In this document: one piece after another, positions 20,283 through 29,647 of the stretch
How the letters are laid out: every line of letters begins with the position of its first letter
Numbering within the stretch: the stretch's first letter is position 1
Assembly: GCF_029953305.1 (NCBI RefSeq)
Contig: NZ_JASBAN010000001.1
Coordinates: forward strand, 893,501-957,500
Length of the DNA stretch: 64,000 nucleotides
Origin: Commensalibacter nepenthis
Lineage (GTDB): Bacteria > Pseudomonadota > Alphaproteobacteria > Acetobacterales > Acetobacteraceae
Reading direction: 5' to 3'
Program-made: the position numbers and the translations under genes
Notes under the pieces: generated by a model
Seen by the model: only the letters and a program-made list of their open reading frames with translations
The model's database searches: none
What the model was told of the DNA's origin: nothing

Positions 20283-20516
20283 ATACAAAAAAATATAGTA
20301 ATCAAGAGCAATTATTACACAGAAGAGAAAATAAATAATCTTTAAAAATAATCAGGATTTCAGTATGAAAAATGACTGATAATATTTCTATTTAACGCTA
20401 AACAAATTCTTGTTGTTATTTATAACTCTCATACTATTGATAAATTCACGATTCCTAACCTCTTTTATTTAGTAACACCCTTGACTTTTTCTTAAAAAAA
20501 CAGTCCTTATCTTTAC

Positions 20517-20933
20517 AGTCAGATAGCCAGATAATCGCTGTTTATATTATATATTACTTATCGTAATATAAAGAGAGGAAAGTCCGGGCTCCACGGAAAG
20601 ATGGTGCCAGTTAATGGCTGGCAAGGGTAACCTTAGGGAAAGTGCCACAGAAAACAAACCGCTTGTCGGAATTTATTGAGTATTCAATAAATTACAAGTC
20701 AGGGTGAAATGGTGTGGTAAGAGCACACCGCGTTCTTGGTAACAAGAATGGCAGGGTAAACCCCACCAGGAGCAAAACCTAATAGGGATAACGGATTATC
20801 GCAAGATAATCGAAGGATTTCCGCCTTGTTATCCGGGTTGGTTGCATGAAATACGATGCGAATCGTATTCTAGATGAATGATTATCGCTTGTCTTTGGAC
20901 ATTCACAGAACCCGGCTTATACGCTATCTGACT
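20517..20933 (+). ncRNA. rnpB: RNase P RNA (type A)
   Basis: A structured RNA of about 417 bases. The terminal P1 helix is AGTCAGATAG (20517-20526) pairing with CTATCTGACT (20924-20933). The universally conserved core GAGGAAAGTCCGGGCTCCAC lies at about 20574-20593, CAGGGTGAAA follows in the middle, and the 3' core ACAGAACCCGGCTTAT is near 20905-20920. It processes the 5' ends of tRNA precursors. A possible -35 (TTGACT at 20481) precedes it, with a poor -10. Confidence 0.95.
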
Positions 20934-21087
20934 TTAAAATTCTTTTATATCTTTTATTTCTATTTCCCCTCTAAATTTTATTTTGATATCGAAAAGTGAA
21001 ACTTTTTTATCAACTCTGAATGTGAAATATAAAATATCTGACAAAAGCCACTGAAAATAAGTGAAATTTTAATTCTAACATTTGACC

Positions 21088-21112
21088 TCCCACGATTACC
21101 CATGCTATCCCA
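21088..21112 (-). promoter_or_regulatory. MraZ operator: three TGGG direct repeats
   Basis: Three TCCCA/ACCCA units on the plus strand at 21088-21092, 21098-21102 and 21108-21112 read as TGGG[A/T] repeats on the minus strand, with an exact 10-bp period. This is the arrangement described for MraZ binding upstream of mraZ (TGGGN units with 5-base spacers). A possible -35 (TTGACC at 21082-21087) abuts the first repeat, so MraZ bound here would block the promoter and repress its own cluster. Confidence 0.8.
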
Positions 21113-21205
21113 TAAAAGAACATAATCATTACCGTAGTAATAGATTATCGATTCTCAGATTTTTTTCTTTATTTATGCAGCATGTTTAAAGGAGGTCATA
21201 CAAGA

Positions 21206-21685
21206 ATGAGCTTATTCCTTGGCACACATCAAAATAGGCTTGATGTCAAAGGAAGGGTTTCTGTACCTGCAATCTTTCGTGCTGCATTACGAAAAGAACA
21301 TATCAAAGAAAATAATTCCCTTATTTTCAGACCTTCTCATAAAATGTCTTGCATCGAGGGTTGGCCTTTATCTGTTTTTTCTGAATTAACGAATTCTTTA
21401 AGTACTCTAGATCTATTTTCAGAAGAACATGATGATATTGCTACCACTCTTTACGCCGAAGCTTGGCCCCTTGATCTGGATCGTGAGGGTAGAATTTTAT
21501 TACCTGATATTTTAAAAGAACATGCCAATTTAACAGACGCAGTAACATTTATGGGGCTGGGCGCTATTTTTCAAATCTGGGAACCAACCGCAGCAACAGA
21601 ACGCTGCAAAACCGCACGTCAAAAAGTGCAACAAAAAAACTTATCTATTACCCCACAAACTCATAAAAAAAGGATAGAAACATGA
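21206..21685 (+). CDS. mraZ: Transcriptional regulator MraZ
   Basis: A 159-residue SpoVT/AbrB-fold regulator and the first gene of the dcw cluster. Two MraZ repeats are visible: residues 1-55 (LGTHQNRLDVKGRVSVPA) and 80-135 (AEAWPLDLDREGRILLPD). Start: the ATG at 21206 sits behind a near-perfect AAAGGAGGT at 21188-21196; an ATG at 21182 would place that site inside the gene. MraZ is known to repress dcw transcription by binding upstream direct repeats, present here at 21088-21112. The next gene, rsmH, overlaps by four bases. Confidence 0.96.
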   Translation: MSLFLGTHQNRLDVKGRVSVPAIFRAALRKEHIKENNSLIFRPSHKMSCIEGWPLSVFSELTNSLSTLDLFSEEHDDIATTLYAEAWPLDLDREGRILLPDILKEHANLTDAVTFMGLGAIFQIWEPTAATERCKTARQKVQQKNLSITPQTHKKRIET

Positions 21686-22632
21686 CACAAGAAATCTATC
21701 CTGCACATGATGGGCATTTTTCTGTCATGTTAAATGAAGTGATGGCATGGCTAGAACCCAAAGCCAATGGTGTTTATGTCGATGCCACTTTTGGGGGGGG
21801 CGGCTATAGCAAAGCAATCCTTGCTGCTGCTGATTGCACTGTTTGGGGCATTGATCGTGATCCTGATGCGATTGCGCGTGGACAAGAAATTCAGAAACAA
21901 TTTCCTTCCTTACGCTTGCTACAAGGTGATTTTGAAAATATCGATTCACTCTTGACCTCACAACAAGTTACCGAATGTGATGGAATTGTTCTTGACCTTG
22001 GTGTTTCCTCTTTTCAACTGGATCAAGCAGACAGAGGCTTTTCTTTTCGTTTTGATGGACCTTTAGATATGCGTATGAGCCGCACAGGGAAAACTGCGGC
22101 TGATTTGGTGAATTATCTTTCTGAAACAGAAATTGCTGATATTTTATTTCATTATGGTGAAGAACGCTTTTCTCGACGTATTGCCAAGGCGATCGTTAAT
22201 CGACGTGCCGAAGCCCCTTTTGAAACAACCCAAGATCTAGCAAGTCTGATCCAAAGAACAATCCCAACGGATAAAAGTAAGATCAATCCTGCTACACGTT
22301 CTTTTCAAGGATTGCGTATCGCGGTTAATAACGAGCTAGAGCAAATTCATACAGCCCTTAACGCTGCATTAACTCTGTTAAAGCCTGGTGGAAAATTAAT
22401 CGTTGTTTCTTTCCATTCCCTTGAAGATAGAATTGTCAAAGATATTATGAATAAAGCTGCTGGGCGTGTTGCAAAACCCTCTCGGTATCTTCCTCTCTCC
22501 TTGTCTCCGTCACAAAGCGATGTTGGTTTTGAATTACTTACGTCAAAACCACAACGCCCTTCTGACCAAGAATGCCATATTAATACTCGTTCACGCAGTG
22601 CCAGATTGCGTGCGATTCAACGTGTTTTATGA
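21682..22632 (+). CDS. rsmH: 16S rRNA (cytosine1402-N4)-methyltransferase RsmH
   Basis: A 316-residue SAM-dependent methyltransferase that modifies C1402 of 16S rRNA in the P site. It shows YVDATFGGGGYSKAIL (SAM-binding motif I), LDLGVSSFQLD, a helical insertion domain, and C-terminal LIVVSFHSLEDRIVK. Length is normal for MraW/RsmH. Its start overlaps the mraZ stop (ATGA), so translation is coupled. Confidence 0.97.
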   Translation: MTQEIYPAHDGHFSVMLNEVMAWLEPKANGVYVDATFGGGGYSKAILAAADCTVWGIDRDPDAIARGQEIQKQFPSLRLLQGDFENIDSLLTSQQVTECDGIVLDLGVSSFQLDQADRGFSFRFDGPLDMRMSRTGKTAADLVNYLSETEIADILFHYGEERFSRRIAKAIVNRRAEAPFETTQDLASLIQRTIPTDKSKINPATRSFQGLRIAVNNELEQIHTALNAALTLLKPGGKLIVVSFHSLEDRIVKDIMNKAAGRVAKPSRYLPLSLSPSQSDVGFELLTSKPQRPSDQECHINTRSRSARLRAIQRVL

Positions 22633-22655
22633 TCTGAAAAAAGGAACCATTCCCT

Positions 22656-23690
22656 ATGATGATCCGTCCATTTACTTTATTTTGTGTTTTCTTTGCTGGG
22701 GTTTCTGGTATGGTTTTGTATGCTCAAAAGCATAAAACGACCCTCCTTGACAAACAAATCACGAAAATTGTGTATGATACACAACGGATTAAATCTCGTA
22801 CAGCCATGTTACGTACGGAATGGACGTTACTTAACCAACCTGACAGATTAAAAGAATTATCTACGAAATTTATTCCTGTGCTACATCCTTATAGCCCATC
22901 ACAGTTTGTTCAAATGTCCGCGGCAGCCTCTATGTTACCACCCATTACCAAAGCCCCTGAAAAAGATAAAACACGCGAAGACTTGATTAAGAACGTTGCT
23001 GAAAATCATGAGCAAGCTGGTAATATTGTTGCTGATGCAACAACAACTCAGACAGCAGCTCAGAAAGAGCTTCATCAAACACCAGCCGTCCAAGTGCCAC
23101 CCATTATTGTTCCTCCGAATAATAATGTAAATCATCCCTCTATATTACAACAAAAACCTCAACAAACGGTTAAACCTGTTACGACGGCAAACAACTCTGT
23201 AACAGAGCCTGTTGCCTCATCTGCGCCTACACCGCATAAAAAAGTAAAAATTGCTGAAATAGCGGATGCGACAGATGCAATAAAAACCCAGAATTTGAAA
23301 CCACAAACTGTTAAGAAACCTTCTATAGTTGCAAAGACGAAAGTAAAAGAAAACAGCTTAACAGAACAATCAGTTGCTTCTGCTTCTGTTCCAACGACAC
23401 ATCGTAAAAAGGTTAAAGTTACAGAAACAGCTGACGCCAGTGATTCTATAGATACTCCAAATCCAAAACCACAAACAATCAAGAAAAACCATATAGAGAA
23501 TGTTGCCTATAATATTCAAAGTGGGAACCCTTTTTCTCATAATAAAACCTCGAAACCTAAACAGGCACAATCATCTTCTACTAACACACAAAAGAAACGT
23601 CCTTCTACAGTCACCGTTGCACATTCCGAATCTGCTCTGGGGGGAAGTAATGATGAGGCTCTGCCTGCCCCTGTACCTTTTGCACCATAA
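22656..23690 (+). CDS. ftsL: FtsL-like division protein with long repetitive tail
   Basis: A 344-residue protein in the ftsL position (between rsmH and ftsI). A short N-terminus is followed by one membrane helix (about residues 5-22) and a heptad-rich segment (about 25-70: TLLDKQITKIVYDTQRIKS, then TEWTLLNQPDRL). This is the usual FtsL layout, where the protein binds FtsB and FtsQ in the divisome. FtsL is normally about 100-120 residues. Here about 230 extra residues follow, low in complexity and rich in Lys, Thr, Pro and Ala, containing a duplicated block of about 42-46 residues. The tail would be periplasmic. Confidence 0.8.
   Translation: MMIRPFTLFCVFFAGVSGMVLYAQKHKTTLLDKQITKIVYDTQRIKSRTAMLRTEWTLLNQPDRLKELSTKFIPVLHPYSPSQFVQMSAAASMLPPITKAPEKDKTREDLIKNVAENHEQAGNIVADATTTQTAAQKELHQTPAVQVPPIIVPPNNNVNHPSILQQKPQQTVKPVTTANNSVTEPVASSAPTPHKKVKIAEIADATDAIKTQNLKPQTVKKPSIVAKTKVKENSLTEQSVASASVPTTHRKKVKVTETADASDSIDTPNPKPQTIKKNHIENVAYNIQSGNPFSHNKTSKPKQAQSSSTNTQKKRPSTVTVAHSESALGGSNDEALPAPVPFAP
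23189..23486 (+). repeat. Diverged tandem duplication inside ftsL
   Basis: Two copies of a block of about 42-46 codons, at about 23189-23320 and 23351-23486. Both copies share the order Ser-Val-Thr/Glu..Ala-Ser..Pro-Thr..His, then KKVK, then ADA, then K-P-Q-T-[VI]-K-K. Copies are diverged at the DNA level, so the duplication is not recent. Confidence 0.7.
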
Positions 23691-23713
23691 AATCAAGGGG
23701 TGTATAAAAAATA

Positions 23714-25690
23714 ATGCGATACAGGGATGATCGGAAACAAAGCTCCCCTCGTAATACAGAGAGGGAAGATCGCGCTGAACCACAAATTAATATAAAAAAG
23801 AAGAAAAAAAACTTTAATAGAATGGATAAAACCAGAGCACGCTTGTTAATCACAGCGTGTGGTTTTTGTTTTTTATATGGTGCGGTTACTTTTAAACTAA
23901 CTATGGCTACTATTTTGATGCCTCTTGCTCCGCAAAAGCAACAAATAGCCCCTCAAGTACCAGCCATTCCCAAAAGTGATCCCAAAGGCGTGATGTCTGG
24001 TGATTTTGCTTTACCACAAATTAAAAGGGCGTCTATTATTGATCGTAATGGACAAATTTTGGCTATTTCTTTACCTGTTGCCCAAGTTTATGCCAATCCC
24101 TTGGAAATTATTGACGCTGCTGAGGTTACAAAAAAATTAAAAGCAATCTTACCTAAGCTTGATGTCAATCAAACCTATGAACGCCTATCTTCTAAAAAGC
24201 AATTTGTTTATCTTGCTCGGGATATTTCCCCTCAACAAGAAGTTGCTATTAATAATCTAGGGATCCCAGGATTATATTTCGAAGCAGGGGAGCGGCGTCG
24301 TTATCCTTTGGGTCGATTAGCATCTCATATTCTTGGCAGCGTTGATATCGACGATCACGGCATCGCAGGCGTAGAAAAATTCTTTAACGAACGCTTAATG
24401 AATACACGTCACCCGCTCAGATTATCCATCGATACGCATGTTCAAACCGTAGTCCAAGAAGAAGTTGAAGCCGCAAAGAACAAATTCCAAGCAGAGGCAG
24501 CATGCGGAATTGTAATGGACGTTCATACGGGCGAAATCTTAGCTATGATTAGTTTGCCTGACTATGATTCTAATCAATTTAGTAAAGCGCCTCCTAACTC
24601 TCGCTTTAATCGGGCTACAACTGGAATGTACGAGCCTGGATCAACTTTTAAACTACAAAACGTTGCCATGGCACTTGAATTGGGTGTAGTTCATATTTGG
24701 GATCGCTTTGCAACCGCCCCTGTACGTGTTGGACGGTTTACGATCAAAGATTTAAAAACAGATCATTTTCCTCCTTACCTTTCTCTACCAGAAGTAATGG
24801 CCTATTCCTCTAACCCTGCTTCGGCGCATATTGCATTAGATGTTGGGGCAGAAAGGCAAAGAGAATGGATGCAACGAATGGGATTTCTTGCGCGTGTTCC
24901 CATAGAATTGCCTGAATCAGGTCGCCCCATTGTGCCCTCTATCAAGAATTGGGGCATATCAACTGTCATGACGATTTCATTTGGTCATGGTATTGCGGAA
25001 TCTCCCCTAGCCATCGTTCGTGGAACGGCAGCCACAGTAAACGGAGGTATCTTACTGAAACCAACATTATTATCCTTGCAAGATATTAGCAATACTGATC
25101 TTTCGCAACAACCTGTGGATAATAATACCCCAACACCACAACCCAAGGCTCAAGGAAAGCGTGTTCTTTCTGAAAAAACCTCTGAATTACTAAGAAAAAT
25201 CTTACGTCTGGATGTTACCAAGGGAACGGGTAAAAATGGAGAGGTTCCTGGTTATTTTGTCGGTGGAAAAACAGGAACCAGTGAAAAAGTCAGTAAGTCA
25301 GGTGGATATTTAAAGCACGTTAACGTTTCTGCTTTCACGGCTGTCTTTCCGATGAATGATCCTAAATATGCTGTTTACGTGATGTTAGACAGCCCAAAAC
25401 CAACCAAAGAAACGCATGGCTGGACAACGGCTGGGTGGAACGCAGCCCCTACGGTCTCTAAAATCATTGGGCGGATCGGTCCTATTCTTAACTTATTTCC
25501 AAATACCAAAGATGCAGCAACAATTGACGCGCAGCTTGCTATTCCATTACGCCCTTCAATTCCCAAAGGGGTAAAACCTTTGGGACCTGGGAACGATCCT
25601 GGCGATCCTCGTTTAAATCGCCCTGAAAAAAGTAAGGAAAAAAGTAAAAAGAAACAAACAGCCAAATCCTCGTCAACAAGATCAGAATAA
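23714..25690 (+). CDS. ftsI: Peptidoglycan transpeptidase FtsI (PBP3)
   Basis: A 658-residue class B penicillin-binding protein that crosslinks septal peptidoglycan. It has a basic cytoplasmic N-tail (with IKKKKKNFNR), one membrane helix (about 45-65), a dimerisation domain, then the transpeptidase domain. The active serine is in GSTFK, SSN lies in YSSNPAS, and KTGT in GGKTGTSEK. The C-terminus carries a lysine- and serine-rich extension. ATG at 23714 follows AAGGGG; an internal ATG at 23822 is an alternative. It partners FtsW downstream. Confidence 0.96.
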   Translation: MRYRDDRKQSSPRNTEREDRAEPQINIKKKKKNFNRMDKTRARLLITACGFCFLYGAVTFKLTMATILMPLAPQKQQIAPQVPAIPKSDPKGVMSGDFALPQIKRASIIDRNGQILAISLPVAQVYANPLEIIDAAEVTKKLKAILPKLDVNQTYERLSSKKQFVYLARDISPQQEVAINNLGIPGLYFEAGERRRYPLGRLASHILGSVDIDDHGIAGVEKFFNERLMNTRHPLRLSIDTHVQTVVQEEVEAAKNKFQAEAACGIVMDVHTGEILAMISLPDYDSNQFSKAPPNSRFNRATTGMYEPGSTFKLQNVAMALELGVVHIWDRFATAPVRVGRFTIKDLKTDHFPPYLSLPEVMAYSSNPASAHIALDVGAERQREWMQRMGFLARVPIELPESGRPIVPSIKNWGISTVMTISFGHGIAESPLAIVRGTAATVNGGILLKPTLLSLQDISNTDLSQQPVDNNTPTPQPKAQGKRVLSEKTSELLRKILRLDVTKGTGKNGEVPGYFVGGKTGTSEKVSKSGGYLKHVNVSAFTAVFPMNDPKYAVYVMLDSPKPTKETHGWTTAGWNAAPTVSKIIGRIGPILNLFPNTKDAATIDAQLAIPLRPSIPKGVKPLGPGNDPGDPRLNRPEKSKEKSKKKQTAKSSSTRSE

Positions 25691-25703
25691 AGCCCCCTTT
25701 ACA

Positions 25704-27170
25704 ATGATGTCTCTCAACAAGCTGCTTCACCATGTTCATTTATCATGTGTTCCCAAAGATATCCAAATTACGGGAATAACATTAGATAGTCGCAAGATAC
25801 AAAAAGGATATCTTTTTGCTGCCCTGCCAGGCACAAAATCAAACGGATGTGATTATATTGATATGGCTATCGAAAAAGGTGCATCAGCCATTCTTTTGCC
25901 AATCAATGTGCCTTTTCCACAAACAGATCATTGTATAGCCATTCCCTGTGATAACCCACGATATATAGTATCATTAATGGCCGCTTGTTTCTTTTCTAAG
26001 CATCCACAACATCAGATAGCAATTACAGGAACCAACGGCAAAACCAGCACAGCTGATTTCATTCGACAAATTTGGCAATTACAACATTACAAAGCCGCCA
26101 GCATTGGCACTTTGGGGGTTATTAGTAACACAAATTATCACTATACAGGTCCTGTACTTACGACGCCTGATAATATTATGTTACATGAAATCTTAACCAG
26201 TTTAACTGAACATAATGTGCAGCATCTTGCTTTAGAAGCATCCTCTCATGGTTTAGATCAATATCGTTTGGATGGTTTAACGATAGAGGCTGCTGGCTTT
26301 ACGAATTTAACACGCGATCATTTAGATTATCATCATGATTTTCAACATTATTTACAAGCTAAACTAAGATTATTTAAAGATATTCTACCTATTGGAGGGA
26401 TTGCTGGTGTTAATGCAGATATGGATCAAGACGCATTAACACAAATCAAGCAAGCAATTCTGGAACGCAAACAAAATCTACGATTAGTTGGCGAACAAGG
26501 GCAATTTTTACAACTGCTTTCTGTAACGCCATTACCCGAAGGGCAACAATTAGTCCTTAAAACTGCATTAAATGATCGTTTCTCTGTGACCATTCCTTTA
26601 TTGGGGCGATATCAAATTGATAATATTCTGCTTGCTATGGCACTGATTGCCAAAGATGAGCATGATATAGCCAATTTCATCCCCTTATTACCACATCTTA
26701 AAGGCGTCAGAGGTCGAATGGAACAGGCAGCCATTTTGCCAAATAGTGCGGCTGTTTACGTTGATTATGCACATACACCCGATGCTTTGGCGCATTTACT
26801 GCAATCTTTACGCCCACATACACATAACAACTTACATGTTATTTTTGGTGCAGGTGGAGATCGCGATGCGGGCAAACGCCCTTTAATGGCACAAGAAGCT
26901 GCAAAATATGCGGATTATGTGATTATTACGGATGACAATCCTCGCACAGAGGATCCTGACCTTATTCGTCAAGAAGTTAAAATGGGAGCTCCCACTGCCT
27001 TGGAAATTGCTGGACGAGAACAAGCCATAGCCCAGACCATAAAAAAGCTACAAAGTGGCGATATTTTAGTCGTTGCAGGAAAAGGGCATGAGCAAGGGCA
27101 AATTATTGGCTCTGTTGTTCATCCCTTTGATGACGTTACTATAATTCAAAAATATGTGGGAAGCCTATGA
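25704..27170 (+). CDS. murE: UDP-MurNAc-L-Ala-D-Glu:meso-DAP ligase MurE
   Basis: A 488-residue Mur ligase that adds the third amino acid to the peptidoglycan stem. It has the ATP site GTNGKTSTADF, the central Mur ligase domain (LEASSHGLDQYRLDG, then FTNLTRDHLDYH), and the C-terminal DDNPR motif (ITDDNPRTEDPD), which marks meso-diaminopimelate as the substrate. Two adjacent ATGs (25704 and 25707) are possible starts. Its stop overlaps murF (ATGA at 27167-27170). Confidence 0.96.
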   Translation: MMSLNKLLHHVHLSCVPKDIQITGITLDSRKIQKGYLFAALPGTKSNGCDYIDMAIEKGASAILLPINVPFPQTDHCIAIPCDNPRYIVSLMAACFFSKHPQHQIAITGTNGKTSTADFIRQIWQLQHYKAASIGTLGVISNTNYHYTGPVLTTPDNIMLHEILTSLTEHNVQHLALEASSHGLDQYRLDGLTIEAAGFTNLTRDHLDYHHDFQHYLQAKLRLFKDILPIGGIAGVNADMDQDALTQIKQAILERKQNLRLVGEQGQFLQLLSVTPLPEGQQLVLKTALNDRFSVTIPLLGRYQIDNILLAMALIAKDEHDIANFIPLLPHLKGVRGRMEQAAILPNSAAVYVDYAHTPDALAHLLQSLRPHTHNNLHVIFGAGGDRDAGKRPLMAQEAAKYADYVIITDDNPRTEDPDLIRQEVKMGAPTALEIAGREQAIAQTIKKLQSGDILVVAGKGHEQGQIIGSVVHPFDDVTIIQKYVGSL

Positions 27171-28555
27171 GCGTTTTATGGACTGAAACAGACCTTATCC
27201 AAGCAACAGGTGGAACTTTTCCTTGTTCCACCACCATCAAAGGTAGGGGTATCTCAATTGATACACGTTCTATTGAAACAGGCGATATCTTTATAGCGAT
27301 TATTGGTGAAAATAGCGATGGACATCAATATGTCCAAAAAGCCTTGGATGCTGGTGCTGCTTGTGCCATTATAAGCCAGCCTATTGCTGAGTTGGCAGAA
27401 AATGCACCTATTCTTTATGTCAAAGATACATTGCAAGCTCTGACTGATATGGGACGTTATGCGCGTAATCGGTTCACTGGCAAAGTCATCGCAATCACAG
27501 GTAGTGTTGGCAAAACAACGACCAAAGAAATGATAAAAACAACTTTGTCCACTTTTGGCACAGTTCATGCTGCTGCTGGTTCTCATAATAATCATCTTGG
27601 TGTTCCGTTAACCCTAGCACGATTACCAAAACATACAGATTTTTGTGTATGTGAAATTGGAATGAATCATATTGGTGAAATTGCACCTTTGGCAGAGCTT
27701 GTCAGCCCACATATTGCTATTATTACTGAAGTGGCCTCATCCCATCTAGGATATATGCAAAACCTAGAGAATATCGCCAAAGAAAAAAGTCAGATTATAA
27801 CAGCACTTTTACCAAAAGCCATTGCGTTGGTGCCAGAAACAATTTATGGCTTGAAAACATTCCAAGACACAGCCACAAAACATCAGGTTCAATTACAAAC
27901 TGTTGGAACCTCTGAGGCTGCTTTTATACAAATAAGTAATGTCAATCTTGCAGCACAACAATCAACATTTGATGTAATCATCGAAAAATATCTATATCAA
28001 TTTACACTCTTATCACCTGGAGTACATTTAGTACGCAATGCAGGGTTAGTGATTGGTGCTATTCATGCGTTAGAGCTTGATGTTCAACGGGCTATCCCTG
28101 CCCTGACTTTATTCCAAACAGGCAATGGCAGAGGCAAAATTTTGCCTTTACAGAGTGTTCATGGTGTTGTTTTAGACGAAAGTTATAACGCTTCAACATT
28201 ATCCATTCGTACTGCTTTACAAACATTATCTCTATTAGCTCCTGCCAGAAAAATCGTTATCTTAGGCGATATTATGGAGTTAGGAGACTATAGCGAGCAA
28301 GAGCATCTTTCTTTGTTACCACACATTACTGCTAATGCTGATCTTGTTTTCTGTTGTGGTTCAATGATGCATATTGTATTTGAACAGCTGCCTCGATCTT
28401 TACAAGGGACATGGTGTGCAACAGCACAAGAGCTAATCCCTTTAATACTCTCTATATTACAGGAAAATGATACGGTGCTTGTCAAAGGAAGTAACAGCAT
28501 GCGTATGAATTTAATTGTAACGACTTTAACCGCTCCAGTAATAAGGAAAAACTAA
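27167..28555 (+). CDS. murF: UDP-MurNAc-tripeptide:D-Ala-D-Ala ligase MurF
   Basis: A 462-residue Mur ligase that attaches the D-Ala-D-Ala dipeptide, completing the UDP-MurNAc-pentapeptide. The ATP-binding loop is ITGSVGKTTTKEM, followed by HNNHLGVPLTLARL and the conserved MNHIGEIAPLAEL. The C-terminal domain carries LDESYNAS and LGDIMELG. Start overlaps murE by four bases, and the last base of its stop is the first base of the mraY ATG. Confidence 0.96.
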   Translation: MSVLWTETDLIQATGGTFPCSTTIKGRGISIDTRSIETGDIFIAIIGENSDGHQYVQKALDAGAACAIISQPIAELAENAPILYVKDTLQALTDMGRYARNRFTGKVIAITGSVGKTTTKEMIKTTLSTFGTVHAAAGSHNNHLGVPLTLARLPKHTDFCVCEIGMNHIGEIAPLAELVSPHIAIITEVASSHLGYMQNLENIAKEKSQIITALLPKAIALVPETIYGLKTFQDTATKHQVQLQTVGTSEAAFIQISNVNLAAQQSTFDVIIEKYLYQFTLLSPGVHLVRNAGLVIGAIHALELDVQRAIPALTLFQTGNGRGKILPLQSVHGVVLDESYNASTLSIRTALQTLSLLAPARKIVILGDIMELGDYSEQEHLSLLPHITANADLVFCCGSMMHIVFEQLPRSLQGTWCATAQELIPLILSILQENDTVLVKGSNSMRMNLIVTTLTAPVIRKN

Positions 28556-29646
28556 TGCTATATGATTTAATTACGCGTTTTGGGTTGGAGTATCTTTCTC
28601 CATTCAACCTGTTTCGCTATATTACTTTTCGCGCTGGAGCGGCGTGTTTTACTGCCTTTTTCCTAAGTTTATGGATTGGGCCTTATATCATCGCAAAACT
28701 GCATAAAATTCAACGCGATGGACAACCTATTCGTGCACTGGGACCAGAACGTCATATCAAAGAAAAAGCAGGAACCCCAACAATGGGTGGGATCATGATG
28801 CTTTTGACCTTAACGCTCTCTATTTTATTATGGAGTGATCTATCCAACGGTTTTATATGGATTGTTTTGTTCGTAACACTTGGGTTTGGATTGATCGGTT
28901 TCTTTGATGATTACCAAAAATTAGCCAAAAGAAATACTGACGGATTATCAAAACGCACACGCTTAGGTGGAGAGTTCTTGATCTCTATCGTGGCTGCTTT
29001 TGCGTTGCAATATATCACACCACCTGATATTGCCAACCAAGTTGCTTTACCTTTCTTTCAAAACCTCATGATTCCTCTAGGATATTTCTTTCCTATATTT
29101 GGTATGGTGGTCATTGCAGGATTTGGGAATGCGGTTAATTTCACCGATGGTCTGGATGGATTAGCAATTGTCCCCGTTGTGATTGCGTTTCTGGTCTTTG
29201 CATTAATTGCCTATATCGTTGGAAATGCTGTATTTGCAAAATATTTATTCCTCCATTTTGTTCCACAATCAGGTGAATTAGGAATTTTCTGTGCTGCTGT
29301 GATTGGTGCTGGCCTAGGGTTTTTATGGTTTAATGCGCCCCCTGCCTCTGTCTTTATGGGAGATACTGGCTCTTTGGCATTAGGTGGGGCTTTGGGAACA
29401 GTGGCGGTTGCTGTCAAGCATGAACTTGTTTTATGTATTGTTGGTGGGCTATTTGTTGTTGAAACTTTATCTGTTATCATTCAAGTTGCTTGGTATAAAC
29501 GTACCAAAACACGCGTATTCTTAATGGCACCTTTACATCATCATTTTGAGAAAAAGGGGTTATCAGAATCAAAAATTGTTATTCGTTTTTGGATTGTTGC
29601 AATCATGCTAGGTCTTATTGGTCTGGCCACATTAAAGTTGCGTTAA
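28555..29646 (+). CDS. mraY: Phospho-MurNAc-pentapeptide translocase MraY
   Basis: A 363-residue integral membrane enzyme that transfers phospho-MurNAc-pentapeptide to undecaprenyl phosphate, making lipid I. About ten membrane helices are visible. Signature motifs include EKAGTPTMGG, GFFDDYQKL (Mg-binding Asp pair), GNAVNFTDGLDGLA, FMGDTGSLALGG and the histidine motif APLHHHFEKKG. It overlaps murF by one base. Confidence 0.97.
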   Translation: MLYDLITRFGLEYLSPFNLFRYITFRAGAACFTAFFLSLWIGPYIIAKLHKIQRDGQPIRALGPERHIKEKAGTPTMGGIMMLLTLTLSILLWSDLSNGFIWIVLFVTLGFGLIGFFDDYQKLAKRNTDGLSKRTRLGGEFLISIVAAFALQYITPPDIANQVALPFFQNLMIPLGYFFPIFGMVVIAGFGNAVNFTDGLDGLAIVPVVIAFLVFALIAYIVGNAVFAKYLFLHFVPQSGELGIFCAAVIGAGLGFLWFNAPPASVFMGDTGSLALGGALGTVAVAVKHELVLCIVGGLFVVETLSVIIQVAWYKRTKTRVFLMAPLHHHFEKKGLSESKIVIRFWIVAIMLGLIGLATLKLR

Positions 29647-29647
29647 T

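Noticed and set aside
20995..21070. Three GTGAAA-type repeats upstream of mraZ as an operator
   Set aside because: The spacing is irregular (about 25 and 45 bases), and a much better fit for MraZ is the TGGG triple repeat at 21088-21112.
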